Origin: Cellulophaga sp. Hel_I_12
GTDB lineage: Bacteria > Bacteroidota > Bacteroidia > Flavobacteriales > Flavobacteriaceae
Direction: 5' to 3'
Assembly: GCF_000799565.1 (NCBI RefSeq)
Contig: NZ_JUHB01000001.1
Coordinates: 1-64,000 of the forward strand
Length of the DNA: 64,000 bases
Position numbers and translations under genes: made by a program. Below the pieces are notes generated by a model. The model saw nothing but the letters and a program-made list of their open reading frames with translations, was not told where the DNA came from and did not search any database. Positions 43,797 to 52,617 of the stretch are shown here, piece by piece; position 1 is the first letter of the stretch; the number at the start of each line of letters is the position of its first letter.

Positions 43797-45341
43797 ATGG
43801 CCAACAAACAAATAGAAATGCGAAAAATAAAACAGATTTTCAAACTTTACAGTGAAGGAGTCAGTAAGCGTCAAATAAGCCTAATCACAGGGCTATCACG
43901 TAATACCATCACTAAATATATTGACTTTTTTAAGCGCTATGGGCTTACTAATTACGAAGTGTCTTCCATGACACTCGAGGAGCTGAACAGACTTTTTAAA
44001 ACCGACCAAAAAGGTAAGAGCCAACAACTATTGACTCTAGAAACATACTTTCCTTATTTCGACAAAGAACTGCGCAAAACGGGTGTAACCAAAGAGCTAC
44101 TCTGGCAAGAGTATGCTTCCAAACATCCAGATGGTTACAAACTTTCCCAGTTTAGATATTGGTACCGGGAGTGGGCTAAAGAAGTGTCTCCAGTGATGCA
44201 TTTTACACACAAAGCTGGCGATAAACTTTTTATTGATTTTACAGGTAAGAAGCTTTCCATCGTAGACCGTTACACAGGTGAGATACAAGATTTAGAAGTC
44301 TTTGTTTGTGTATTGGGAAGTAGCCAATATACGTATGTTGAGGCTTGTGAGAGCCAAAAGAAAGAAGACTTTATAGCTTGTGTAGAAAATGCACTTTGGT
44401 TTTATGGCGGTGTACCACAAGCTTTAGTGCCCGATAACTTGAGGGCAGCAGTTACTAAAAGTAGTCGTTACGAACCGAAAGTAAATGAGACTTTTATAGA
44501 TTTTGCTGAGCATTATGAAACGGCAGTACTTCCAACTAGAGCCTACAGACCTAGAGATAAAGCCATCGTCGAAAATGCTGTACGTATCATATATACACGT
44601 GTCTTTGCGCCATTGCGTAACCAAACGATCCATACTAAAGCTGCACTGAATAAGGCTATATTAGAACTTCTTAAAACCCATAACAGCACCTCTTTTAGGG
44701 GGCGTGAATATTCTCGCTATTCGTTATTTGAAGAGATTGAAAAGCATCAGCTCAGACCATTGCCAGCAAAACGCTATGAGATTAAACGCTACGCTAATGC
44801 AACGGTTCATAAAAACAGCCATATTTATTTTAGTAAGGACAAACACTATTATAGTCTGCCCTATCAGCATATAGGCAAGCGTATCAAAATGGTTTACTCA
44901 GATAGCGCAGTAGAGATTTACTACCAGCAGGAACTGCTTACGGTACATCCAAGAAACAAGCAAAAATATGGGTATAGCACGATAAAGGAACACATGCCTT
45001 CCCATCACCGCTTTATCAGCGAGTGGAGCAGTGAAAAATTCATTACCTGGGCAGAGCAAGTTGGTAATAATTGTAAGGTGTTAATCATTAACATATTAGA
45101 AAAGAAACAACACCCTGAGCAATCCTACAAATCGTGTTTAGGCATATTGCACCTTACTAAAAAGGTAGGCAATACACGGCTAGATAATGCCTGTAAGCGA
45201 GCATTAGACTATGGAGCGCATAACTACAATATTGTAGAGCGTATCCTTAAAAACGGCTGGGACACTTTAGATGAAGATATCGAAGATCAACCAGATATCC
45301 CAAACCATAGCAATATTAGAGGGAGCCATTATTACAAATAA
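43797..45341 (+). CDS. istA: IS21 transposase IstA
   Basis: 514 residues. N-terminal helix-turn-helix (LYSEGVSKRQISLITGLSRNTITKYI), DDE core with DKLFIDFTGKK (first D), ALVPDNLRAAV (second D) and KAIVENAVR (E), and the IstA C-terminal domain. The start ATG follows the internal terminal repeats. Confidence 0.95.
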   Translation: MANKQIEMRKIKQIFKLYSEGVSKRQISLITGLSRNTITKYIDFFKRYGLTNYEVSSMTLEELNRLFKTDQKGKSQQLLTLETYFPYFDKELRKTGVTKELLWQEYASKHPDGYKLSQFRYWYREWAKEVSPVMHFTHKAGDKLFIDFTGKKLSIVDRYTGEIQDLEVFVCVLGSSQYTYVEACESQKKEDFIACVENALWFYGGVPQALVPDNLRAAVTKSSRYEPKVNETFIDFAEHYETAVLPTRAYRPRDKAIVENAVRIIYTRVFAPLRNQTIHTKAALNKAILELLKTHNSTSFRGREYSRYSLFEEIEKHQLRPLPAKRYEIKRYANATVHKNSHIYFSKDKHYYSLPYQHIGKRIKMVYSDSAVEIYYQQELLTVHPRNKQKYGYSTIKEHMPSHHRFISEWSSEKFITWAEQVGNNCKVLIINILEKKQHPEQSYKSCLGILHLTKKVGNTRLDNACKRALDYGAHNYNIVERILKNGWDTLDEDIEDQPDIPNHSNIRGSHYYK

Positions 45342-45357
45342 ATTTAAACCAAAAACA

Positions 45358-46089
45358 ATGAATAAACAGACATTAGAACACATGAAACAACTAAGGCTAT
45401 ACGGCATGTACAGAGCCTTTGACAGCAGTTTATCACCACAAAGTATAAACTACACAAATGATGAACTCATCGCATATCTGCTCCAAAGCGAATGGGATGA
45501 CCGCCAAAACAGAAAGATAGAACGGTTAACAAAAGCGGCACGTTTTAGATATAGTGCTGTTATGGAAGCTATCGATTTTGATGCTTCAAGACAGCTAGAT
45601 AAAAATCAAATACAACGCTTTGCTAGCTGTGAGTTTATAAAGCAAAAACAGAATATCCTTATCACAGGAAGTACAGGTGCTGGAAAAAGCTATATAGCAT
45701 CAGCTATTGGTCATCAGGCGTGTTCATTGGGATATAAAGTCATGTATTATAACACGAATAAACTTTTTACCATGCTTAAAACATCAAAAGCAGATGGCTC
45801 TTATTTAAAACAAATCAATAAACTAGAAAAACAAGACCTACTGATTATAGATGACTTTGGACTCAAAGCTTTAGATGCTATAAATAGGCACTCTTTTATG
45901 GAAATTATTGAAGATAGACACGGAGAACACAGTATTATTATAGCTTCACAATTACCAGTAGAAGCATGGCATGAAATTATAGGAGAACAAACCATCGCAG
46001 ATGCCATTTTAGACCGCCTTGTACATAATGCACACAGAATACATATTAAAGGAGAATCGATGCGTAAAAAAATGAAAAATAAAGACTAA
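45358..46089 (+). CDS. istB: IS21 helper ATPase IstB
   Basis: 243 residues, same as the copy at 868-1599. Walker A GSTGAGKS, Walker B LLIIDDFG. Starts 16 bases after the istA stop. Confidence 0.95.
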   Translation: MNKQTLEHMKQLRLYGMYRAFDSSLSPQSINYTNDELIAYLLQSEWDDRQNRKIERLTKAARFRYSAVMEAIDFDASRQLDKNQIQRFASCEFIKQKQNILITGSTGAGKSYIASAIGHQACSLGYKVMYYNTNKLFTMLKTSKADGSYLKQINKLEKQDLLIIDDFGLKALDAINRHSFMEIIEDRHGEHSIIIASQLPVEAWHEIIGEQTIADAILDRLVHNAHRIHIKGESMRKKMKNKD

Positions 46090-46179
46090 ATTTAACCACA
46101 AATGAATCGATTTTGAGCACTTACTTTGCTATGCTCACTTTCATCCGCCGCAAGTGGTTCAATTTGACCGCCCTATCCA

Positions 46180-46498
46180 AGTATATAATTACAAAACCAA
46201 AAAATCCTAATGCTGCAATTAAAATTCCATAACCGTTTACTAAATTGAAAATTAGTATCGACAAACTTGTAATTAAGAGTCCATAGAACGCCCATTTTTT
46301 CCAATTCAAAATCATTATTGTAAACGTAATATCAGATAACCCAATAAGTAAAAGAAAAATATTGTCAAAATCAGGTCCAGAAAATACAGATTGGAAATCA
46401 TCCTTTAATAAATAAATTCCAATACCCAAAGTCAGATATAGATATATTGTTAAAACGATATTCCTCTTTTGGAAGTTTTTTTGATTTATTAATATCAT
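46180..46498 (-). pseudogene. Four-helix membrane protein, C-terminus lost to IS21
   Basis: Second copy of the gene at 8110-8481. The first 106 or so residues match; then the frame runs into IS21 and ends at 46121 after 19 foreign residues. Three helices and part of the fourth remain. The leader and end box GTACACAAC are intact, and the site to its right (family F short) differs from that of the intact copy (B). Confidence 0.88.
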
Positions 46499-46540
46499 AA
46501 ATTAATGTAAATTTTAAGCGATTCTTGGGACATTGTACAC

Positions 46541-46664
46541 AACGTTGTTGTATAAGATTAGTGGCTTGTTTTAAGCACATAATTTAGCAAATAAACACTA
46601 GATAGAAAATCCGCGAGGATTTTCTTAAGTAGGCGAGAACTAGCCATTAATTTTATACGGTGTT
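46541..46664. repeat. attC-like site 49 (family F short, 124 bp)
   Basis: Start box GTTGTACAAC, itself a perfect palindrome. Confidence 0.92.
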
Positions 46665-46672
46665 GTACAACG

Positions 46673-47317
46673 TTATTTTATTTTTTTTATAATTCCGAAA
46701 TCAGTTTTTTCTTCAAAGTTTGCTTTCGATTTATACACATAACTTCCATCGTCAAGGACACCAATAATTTCCACGTCAATTTCCTTTCCAATTAAATGTT
46801 TTAAGCGTGGTTCGGTCATTTTTTTATATGTCAAAACATAATGACAATCCGAAATCCATTTTATGTAATAAATCTGTTTTCCGTCTTTGAATATTTCTCT
46901 TTGAACTTTTCTTTTCCTTTTAATTTTGGTGTCCTTATAAAGAACGTGCTTATATTCGTAAATTCCAGTTTTGAATTCTTCGCAAGCTTTACATTCCTCT
47001 TCGTTAAGACTTTTACTTTCATATTTATCATTTATGAATTCAAATGTCGAATCGTAACAATTATTTTTTAGTTTACTATCAGAATAATATTGCACTCCGA
47101 GAAGATATTGTCGAAGTTGTTCAATATTATAATCATTTTCATATGTAGTTTTGTCCGAAACAATTGTTACTTCACTAATTTTCGCTTCATCATTCACACA
47201 GAAATTTACAGTAACATATTCTACACTTTTTACGTCTTCGACAAAGAATTTTTTCTGCACCTGTCCGAATGTGTTTGAGAAAACTAAAAGTGCTGTAAAT
47301 AATGTTATTTTGTTCAA
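46673..47317 (-). CDS. Secreted protein related to lipoprotein at 33392, 214 aa
   Basis: TTG start gives MNKITLFTALLVFSNTFG, a signal peptide cleaved before QVQKK. Residues 35-100 are a domain absent from the 33392 protein; the C-terminal half shares FKTGIYEY, IKWISDCHYVLTY and LIGKEIDVEII with it. CKACEEF suggests a dithiol. Function unknown. Boxes GTTGTACAAC and GTTGTACAAC. Confidence 0.8.
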   Translation of the reverse strand: MNKITLFTALLVFSNTFGQVQKKFFVEDVKSVEYVTVNFCVNDEAKISEVTIVSDKTTYENDYNIEQLRQYLLGVQYYSDSKLKNNCYDSTFEFINDKYESKSLNEEECKACEEFKTGIYEYKHVLYKDTKIKRKRKVQREIFKDGKQIYYIKWISDCHYVLTYKKMTEPRLKHLIGKEIDVEIIGVLDDGSYVYKSKANFEEKTDFGIIKKIK

Positions 47318-47344
47318 ATTTTATGGTTTTTGGTAATGTTGTAC

Positions 47345-47536
47345 AACGGTTCGGCTATGGCAAGTAGGGCTGGCAAGGAAACTTTTAGTTTCCGTCTGCG
47401 CTGGTAGCCAAAGCTTTTTGTTTTGTTTTTATCTTTTTCATTTTAAAAGCCAAATCCAAAAGATTTGGCGGTTTTGGCAAATACGCCTAAGCCATTAAAT
47501 TTAGCACTTTGTGCCCTATTTGCTATAGGTATTGTT
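47345..47536. repeat. attC-like site 50 (family C, 192 bp)
   Basis: Start box GTTGGCATTA. Confidence 0.93.
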
Positions 47537-47540
47537 GGCA

Positions 47541-48092
47541 TTAGTATTTTATTTCCGTTGTTGTTTTCATTTTTGGTATTACCTTTTCGGTAAGTAGTTT
47601 TCTATGAGAAATTGAATCCACAACAAATTGAAATTTATATTCTTTCTCTCGATATGAGAATTCTACATAATTATCACCACCATAACTCCTAGTTGGGTCT
47701 CCATCGGAAATTAGGTTAATTAAACGGCCTTTATGATCATAGCCACTAAATCTCAAATTTTTGATTTCAATCAAGTTAAATTTTCTTGCGTAATTTATAG
47801 TTATTTCATTTTCATCAAAGGTTATAAATCCCTTAATAATTCTATTATTTCCGTTTTTATCAACAAAACCATAAAATGTTCCAATCAAGAGGCAGATTAA
47901 AAAACCATACATCATATATTTCACCAATTGATAATCCAATAGAATAATATTTGTATAGTTTTTCAAAATCCAGTTAAAGAATAAAAAAAGAAAAAGTCCA
48001 GCACCACCGATGTAATAGAATTTTTCTGAAATACCAATGTCGTACTTGGCTATTTTTTTATCTAAAACTAAATCGAATGAAAGCTTTTCCAT
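47541..48092 (-). CDS. Unknown two-helix membrane protein, 183 aa
   Basis: Soluble N-terminal 25 residues, helices FYYIGGAGLFLFLFFNWIL and MMYGFLICLLIGTFYGFV, then a beta-rich cytoplasmic domain of about 90 residues (IKGFITFDENEITI, YVEFSYREKEYKFQFVV) resembling a pleckstrin-homology-like barrel; that is a guess. Boxes GTTGGCATTA and TAATGCCAAC. Confidence 0.8.
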   Translation of the reverse strand: MEKLSFDLVLDKKIAKYDIGISEKFYYIGGAGLFLFLFFNWILKNYTNIILLDYQLVKYMMYGFLICLLIGTFYGFVDKNGNNRIIKGFITFDENEITINYARKFNLIEIKNLRFSGYDHKGRLINLISDGDPTRSYGGDNYVEFSYREKEYKFQFVVDSISHRKLLTEKVIPKMKTTTEIKY

Positions 48093-48101
48093 ATTAATGC
48101 C

Positions 48102-48293
48102 AACGTCACGGCTATGGCAAGTAGGGCAGGCAAGGAAACTTTTCGTATCCGTCTGCGCTGGTAGCCAAAGCTTTTTGTTTTGTTTTTATCTTTTTCATTT
48201 TAAAAGCCAAATCCAAAAGATTTGGCGGATTTAGTAAACAAGCACAGGCCTTTAAATAAAGCACTTAATGCCCTATTTGCTATAGGTATTGTT
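48102..48293. repeat. attC-like site 51 (family C, 192 bp)
   Basis: Start box GTTAGCCATA. Confidence 0.93.
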
Positions 48294-48301
48294 AGCCATA
48301 G

Positions 48302-48982
48302 TTATTTATTGAATTCCACAAATTTGGTCATTATTCTATTATTCATTTTTTTGGCCTTTTCGATAGACTCATTTCCATTCAAGTCCAAGTAATAACCTGC
48401 ATAAACAAGATGATTTTTTATAACAATCAAATTAAAAACGAAAACAACTATATAATCGTGATAATCTGAATATGGCTTTACAAATTTGACTGCTGAAAGA
48501 ATATCGGGATGTGGTCTATATTCTTCTATTATAATTGATTTTTCGGAATGTAAGAACGTTGTGTCTGAATAAACCTTGCTCAATGCAATATCCCTTTCAA
48601 AATTTTCGAGAGACTTTTTCTTTTTTTGAATCCTGAATATTCTCTCCAAATCTTTTCCCGTCAGTTTCCATTTCTGCTCATTCACATTAACCATAAAAAC
48701 AGCATAGTCCTCAAAGTCAATTATGTCAAGGCTGTCTTTTTTTGAATAAGTATTATTATTCAAATAGACTCCAACAGTTTTTATTTTTTCGAACATAGAA
48801 AAACTGTCAAAGTAATCTTTAACTTCTGTTTCTGAATAACATTCTGTCCATTCTCCAAATTTCGGAAAGTCAAATTCTATAAATTCAATGTCATTTTTTT
48901 CGTCCGAATAATAATCTTCCTTTTTATCAGATTTACATCCAATTATTAGAAGCAAAAATATTGGTATTAGGATTCTGTTCAT
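48302..48982 (-). CDS. Unknown lipoprotein, 226 aa
   Basis: Lipoprotein signal MNRILIPIFLLLIIGC (Cys at 16). Mature part charged, with an acidic stretch after the Cys and the segment NHLVYAGYYLDLNGNESIEKAKKM near the end. No family. Boxes GTTAGCCATA and TATGGCTAAC. Confidence 0.82.
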   Translation of the reverse strand: MNRILIPIFLLLIIGCKSDKKEDYYSDEKNDIEFIEFDFPKFGEWTECYSETEVKDYFDSFSMFEKIKTVGVYLNNNTYSKKDSLDIIDFEDYAVFMVNVNEQKWKLTGKDLERIFRIQKKKKSLENFERDIALSKVYSDTTFLHSEKSIIIEEYRPHPDILSAVKFVKPYSDYHDYIVVFVFNLIVIKNHLVYAGYYLDLNGNESIEKAKKMNNRIMTKFVEFNK

Positions 48983-48992
48983 AATTATGGCT

Positions 48993-49181
48993 AACGACTA
49001 GGCTAAGCGTAGTGCGGTAGTAAGGAAACTTTTCGTTTCCGTCTGCGCACGAAGCTAAAGCTTTTGGTTTTGATTTATTTTTTTCTTGTCTAAAGCTAAA
49101 TCCCAAAGATTTAGCGATATTATAAATATACACAGACCTTCCGATTTTGCCCTGAATTCCGCATTACGTTTAGGCATTGTT
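48993..49181. repeat. attC-like site 52 (family D, 189 bp)
   Basis: Same as site 38. Start box GTTGTCATTA. Confidence 0.94.
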
Positions 49182-49191
49182 GTCATTAGTT

Positions 49192-49650
49192 TTATTGCGC
49201 TAAAACTCCTATCGATATGTTAGTCCCAAAGACCTTTCCATAATCGTTTTGAGTTTCAACGAATCCACTAAAGAAGTTTTTTTCTTCGGTCAATTTGCGT
49301 TCAAGGATGAAAGCTCCATTTTCCATTTGAAGAGTGTCCTTGTATTTAGCCCCTTTTTCTTGGGATTCATTAAACATAACTCTGCTTTTTCCTTCATCAT
49401 TATACGCTATAAATACAATTTCGTTTCTGGATATTGAATTAAGCTTATCCGTATTCTTATAGCTGGGAATTGTTCTTACCGCAACATTATCGAACACATA
49501 CTTTTCCTTTATTCCATTCACAATGTTCACGAGTGAATCATTCCGTCTTTTTAATCCCTCGATTTCCGTCTCTAACTTTGCTGTCCGTTCGTTATTTTGA
49601 CAGTTAATAAAAAGTAACGGCAAAACGATTATGGCGATTAGTTTTTTCAT
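49192..49650 (-). CDS. Lipoprotein with coiled coil, 152 aa (copy 2)
   Basis: Same protein as at 36286-36744. The leader is interrupted 10 bp upstream of the ATG by an IS481 element; a longer frame starting inside the IS is an artefact. The gene can be expressed only from a promoter supplied by the IS, if at all. Confidence 0.87.
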   Translation of the reverse strand: MKKLIAIIVLPLLFINCQNNERTAKLETEIEGLKRRNDSLVNIVNGIKEKYVFDNVAVRTIPSYKNTDKLNSISRNEIVFIAYNDEGKSRVMFNESQEKGAKYKDTLQMENGAFILERKLTEEKNFFSGFVETQNDYGKVFGTNISIGVLAQ

Positions 49651-49660
49651 TTTTTGTAAA

Positions 49661-50972
49661 TGTTCGTTAAGGCACATAGTTTACACAAGTTAAAGATTAG
49701 GGTTTACACTAAATTAGTTTCTAGCCTTGTTGCTTGTTGTTTATTTCTTAAATACTTTTCATCAAAGAAACCTAAAAATACGTTTCTATAAAATACCCTC
49801 CAAATACCATTACCCATTTCTTGAATACCTATGTATTTCCCTGTTAAAGCTGCGGTTACATATACCCAATAATAAGATTTCCATCTGATAGATCCATTTT
49901 GAGTTACTTTAAGCACTTTGTATTGCGCATCGTAATCAAAGTTAGGTATTTTTTCAAGGAATGGTCTGGTAGAAAAATCATGTATCGTAGCAGGTGTTTT
50001 CATGTTTAGTGCTTCATGAGGTCTTAGGTGATTATATTCCTTTACAAAGTGATTTAAACGCCTTTGCTGGGCTTTTAAATCATAAGCCGAGGGTTTGGCA
50101 CAAGCTGCTTTTAAATCTCGATGCATGCGTTCATGTCTTCCGTTTTGTTCCGGATGAGCAGGGTCTGAAAAAACAGGTGTAATACCCAGCTCAATAAACC
50201 AATACGAGAGCTGCGTAAAGCGTTGAATGGTACGTACAGAACCAAAGGGACTACCGTTGTCTGTGTGTATTTGTTTAGGGATGCCAAAGGTTCTAAAGAC
50301 CCTTGTAAATTCAGCCTTAGCAGACTTTAGGTTTTCATGATAATGGCCTTTGGCGGTAAATAGAAATCGACTTTTAGAGTCAGCAATAGTAAGTGGATGA
50401 CAATAGATTTTATTGCCCATTAAAAACTTTCCTTTATAGTCCGCACTCCATACTTCATTACACTCTTTTGGGTCGAAAATAGGGTATACCGGTTTAACTC
50501 TTCGCATCCTTTTTTGCGGGCATACTAAACCGTTTTTCTTTAGGATGTTGTGAATTGTAACCACAGAAGGCACTTCTTGTTTTGTAAACTCGTTAAACAA
50601 CAATTCCTTAATTTTTTTTGCTCCCCAATGCTTGTGTTTTTTCTTTAGTTTTAGAATACCATCAACGATATTTTGATTGGTTGCATTAGGGTGTTTTCCT
50701 GGAGCTCTGGACTGTTCTCTTAAGGCTTCAAAACCTTGTTTTTCGAACCTGCTGATCAACTTATAAGCCGTTGGTCTAGAGATTTCAAAACTTTTGCATA
50801 ATTCTGTAATGGTGTACTTTCCAGTACGCCATTCACAAATAAATTCAATTTTTTGTTCCATAGTTGTTGTTTCTTTCCAAGGCATAATTTCTGAGTTTTA
50901 TTCAGAAAATTAGTCTTTAAAAGTGTAAACTATGTGCCTTTAACTTTGTAAAGGATGTCCCTTTAACGTACC
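49661..50972 (-). mobile_element. IS481-family insertion sequence, about 1.31 kb
   Basis: Outer ends TGTTCGTTAAGGCACAT and, read inward, GGTACGTTAAAGGGACAT form imperfect inverted repeats; a second pair (GGCACATAGTTTACAC and GTGTAAACTATGTGCC) lies just inside. Flanks share AAAT, and removal restores TTTGTAAATTAATGACAAC as in the intact copy at 36745-36766. One transposase gene. Confidence 0.9.
49704..50885 (-). CDS. IS481-family transposase, 393 aa
   Basis: N-terminal helix-turn-helix (YTITELCKSFEISRPTAYKLISRF), then a DDE integrase core: EVWSADYKGKF (first D), KQIHTDNGSPFG (second D) and HPEQNGRHERMHRDLK (E), the IS481 signature. C-terminal extension of about 80 residues typical of the family. 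Confidence 0.94.
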   Translation of the reverse strand: MPWKETTTMEQKIEFICEWRTGKYTITELCKSFEISRPTAYKLISRFEKQGFEALREQSRAPGKHPNATNQNIVDGILKLKKKHKHWGAKKIKELLFNEFTKQEVPSVVTIHNILKKNGLVCPQKRMRRVKPVYPIFDPKECNEVWSADYKGKFLMGNKIYCHPLTIADSKSRFLFTAKGHYHENLKSAKAEFTRVFRTFGIPKQIHTDNGSPFGSVRTIQRFTQLSYWFIELGITPVFSDPAHPEQNGRHERMHRDLKAACAKPSAYDLKAQQRRLNHFVKEYNHLRPHEALNMKTPATIHDFSTRPFLEKIPNFDYDAQYKVLKVTQNGSIRWKSYYWVYVTAALTGKYIGIQEMGNGIWRVFYRNVFLGFFDEKYLRNKQQATRLETNLV

Positions 50973-50983
50973 AAATTAATGAC

Positions 50984-51170
50984 AACGCTCGGGCTATGAT
51001 TAGTGCGGTGCAGAAATCCGACGGATTTCCAACTACGCACTAAGCAAAAGCAGTTTGTTATGTTTTATTTTTTTATCTCAAAGCAAAATCAAACTGATTT
51101 TGAGGTCTTTATAAATAGACACAAACCACTGAATTAAAAACCAAAGTCCGCATTAATTATAGCCGTTGTT
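50984..51170. repeat. attC-like site 53 (family A, 187 bp)
   Basis: Inner hairpin GCAAAATC/GATTTTGA, last pair lost. Opens the ParDE cassette, start box GTTGTGTG. Confidence 0.92.
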
Positions 51171-51183
51171 GTGTGTAGTTTTT

Positions 51184-51486
51184 TTATCTCAATCGTTTTT
51201 TAATATCCATTCTCTGATTTAAAATTCTAACGATTTCCACAATTTCATTTTCCGCTTTTCTGTAAAAAATCAGATGCGATTTTATTTTAGTAACTCGATA
51301 GTCTTTTCGAGTTAGTTCAACCGATTTTCCAATCAGATAATTATCCGCAATAAATTCAATCTCTCCGATTATCAAGTCGTAATACCTGTCGGCTTGTTCT
51401 TTTGACCATTTGTGAAAAGTATAAACCCAAATATCATTTAAATCGTCAATCGCTTGTTTACTTATTCGATATTGTTTTTTACTCAT
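51184..51486 (-). CDS. parE: ParE/RelE-superfamily toxin
   Basis: 100 residues. Typical ParE features: YRISKQAIDDLNDIWVYTFHKWSKEQADRYYDLI (helix pair), GKSVELTRKDYRVTKIKSHLIFYRKAENEIVEIVRILNQRMDI (the R-x-x-x-x-x-S-H-x-I-F-Y and I-x-R-I-L-H/N-x-x-M-D motifs). ParE toxins poison gyrase. The ATG overlaps the stop of the antitoxin gene by four bases, so translation is coupled. Confidence 0.93.
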   Translation of the reverse strand: MSKKQYRISKQAIDDLNDIWVYTFHKWSKEQADRYYDLIIGEIEFIADNYLIGKSVELTRKDYRVTKIKSHLIFYRKAENEIVEIVRILNQRMDIKKRLR

Positions 51487-51725
51487 AAGTGTTTGCGATG
51501 TAATTCAGTCAGGTTTTGTTTTGGGTCAAAATTTTCAATAAAACCACTATTTTCACCAACTTCGAGAGCTTTAATTAGTTCTCTTTCTTTTTTTTCTTCG
51601 CGTTCCAACAAGCGTAATGCAGAACGAATAACTTCGCTCACCGAGCCATATCTACCAGAATTTACTTCTTCTCTGATAAAATCCTCAAAATGATTTCCGA
51701 GTGATATTGATGTGTTTTTTCCCAT
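51483..51725 (-). CDS. parD: ParD-family antitoxin
   Basis: 80 residues from the ATG for MGKNTSISLGNHFEDFI; an upstream in-frame start would place promoter and operator inside the protein. Ribbon-helix-helix N-terminus (NTSISLGNHFEDFIREEVNSGRYGSVSEVIRSALRLLEREE), then a C-terminal toxin-binding tail. It binds ParE and represses the operon. Confidence 0.93.
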   Translation of the reverse strand: MGKNTSISLGNHFEDFIREEVNSGRYGSVSEVIRSALRLLEREEKKERELIKALEVGENSGFIENFDPKQNLTELHRKHL

Positions 51726-51743
51726 TTTGACTATAATTTTACT

Positions 51744-51775
51744 CAAATGTACCAAATATTGGTAATGTAGCCAAA
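51744..51775 (-). promoter_or_regulatory. parDE promoter and operator
   Basis: Minus-strand TTTG (51774-51771), 20 bases, then TACATTTG (51751-51744) fits the Bacteroidota consensus TTTG-N17-23-TAnnTTTG. Between them lies the palindrome TACCAAATATTGGTA (51750-51764), the likely ParD operator. The promoter belongs to the cassette. Confidence 0.75.
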
Positions 51776-51783
51776 TTGCACAC

Positions 51784-51971
51784 AACGTTCAAGCTATGAG
51801 TAGTGCGGAGGCAAGGAAACCTTTTTGTTTCCGTCTGCGCACGTAGCAAAAGCTTTTTGTTTTGTTTTATTTTTTTTCGTCAGAGCAAAATCCAAAAGAT
51901 TTTGCGGACACATAAATATACACAAACCATTGAATTAAACACCAAAACCCGCATTACTTATAGGTATTGTT
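51784..51971. repeat. attC-like site 54 (family B, 188 bp)
   Basis: Precedes copy 2 of the lipoprotein cassette but differs from the matching site 20 in many positions (for example GTTCAAG versus GCTTCAG and the segment after the inner hairpin). Start box GTTGTGGCGC. Confidence 0.93.
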
Positions 51972-51982
51972 GTGGCGCGTTT

Positions 51983-52591
51983 TTATTCCATCCGCAAAGT
52001 GTCGAACCCCATTGGCGTAGGGGGATGATACGGAACTTGCTCCCAAAACGCAAGATTTAAAACAACATCAGTTTTTAGAGAATCATATTTTATTGCCAAT
52101 GTATTTATGAAACTTTCAATTCCAACCGTTTTTTCGTCACGCATAGATTCAATAATCACGAAATAGTTATCTGGTTTGTCGGTTGAATTGGATGAATGAT
52201 AATATGAGAATTCCGAGTGTAACATCATGGATAGCGAGTCCAAATTAATTTCAGGTAAGCTTTGTTCATGATAGACTTTACCTCTGTTAAAAGTTACATA
52301 ATGTTTTCCTGCGGGGTCAAATATGAACGGTTCGCAGTCTTGAGTGGGATAAATATTCCGAACAATATTTTTAGATTCTATTACAATCCTAGGAATACTG
52401 TCATTACAAGACACTTCGATAATTCGGTCAATGAATTCACCATATGTTTTAAATCCGTCAAGTCGTAGCGAAACTTTTAAACTGTCATTTTCTTTTTTGC
52501 CATAACCATATTCTTTTAATTCCCTTTTTTGATTTACACATGCCGAAGTCATTAATATTAGAATCAAAATTTTGGTAATGTTCAATTTCAT
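51983..52591 (-). CDS. Unknown lipoprotein, 202 aa (copy 2)
   Basis: Same protein as at 17850-18458. Gene and both boxes are conserved, yet the left-hand site is from a different branch of family B. Either the site body was exchanged by recombination with another site or the cassette acquired a new site. Confidence 0.87.
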   Translation of the reverse strand: MKLNITKILILILMTSACVNQKRELKEYGYGKKENDSLKVSLRLDGFKTYGEFIDRIIEVSCNDSIPRIVIESKNIVRNIYPTQDCEPFIFDPAGKHYVTFNRGKVYHEQSLPEINLDSLSMMLHSEFSYYHSSNSTDKPDNYFVIIESMRDEKTVGIESFINTLAIKYDSLKTDVVLNLAFWEQVPYHPPTPMGFDTLRME

Positions 52592-52617
52592 TTGGGAGGT
52601 TCTGTTAAATGCGCCAC

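Larger units (their letters stand above)
43646..46179 (+). mobile_element. IS21-family element, complete, about 2.53 kb (copy 2)
   Basis: Ends TGCAAAAAACGGGCATAG (left) and, read inward, TGGATAGGGCGGTC (right), which align with several matching blocks such as CGGATnAAAGTGAnCATAG; repeated GTGAACCACTTGCGGCGG motifs lie inside both ends. Carries istA and istB. Left flank is site 48, right flank is the interior of a cassette gene. Against the intact cassette (7894-8526) about 205 bp are missing between the flanks and no target duplication is seen, so insertion came with a deletion or two insertions recombined. Confidence 0.93.

Noticed and set aside
46121..46498. 125-residue frame across the IS21 right end
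   Set aside because: Its last 19 codons are IS sequence; it is the truncated copy of the gene at 8110.
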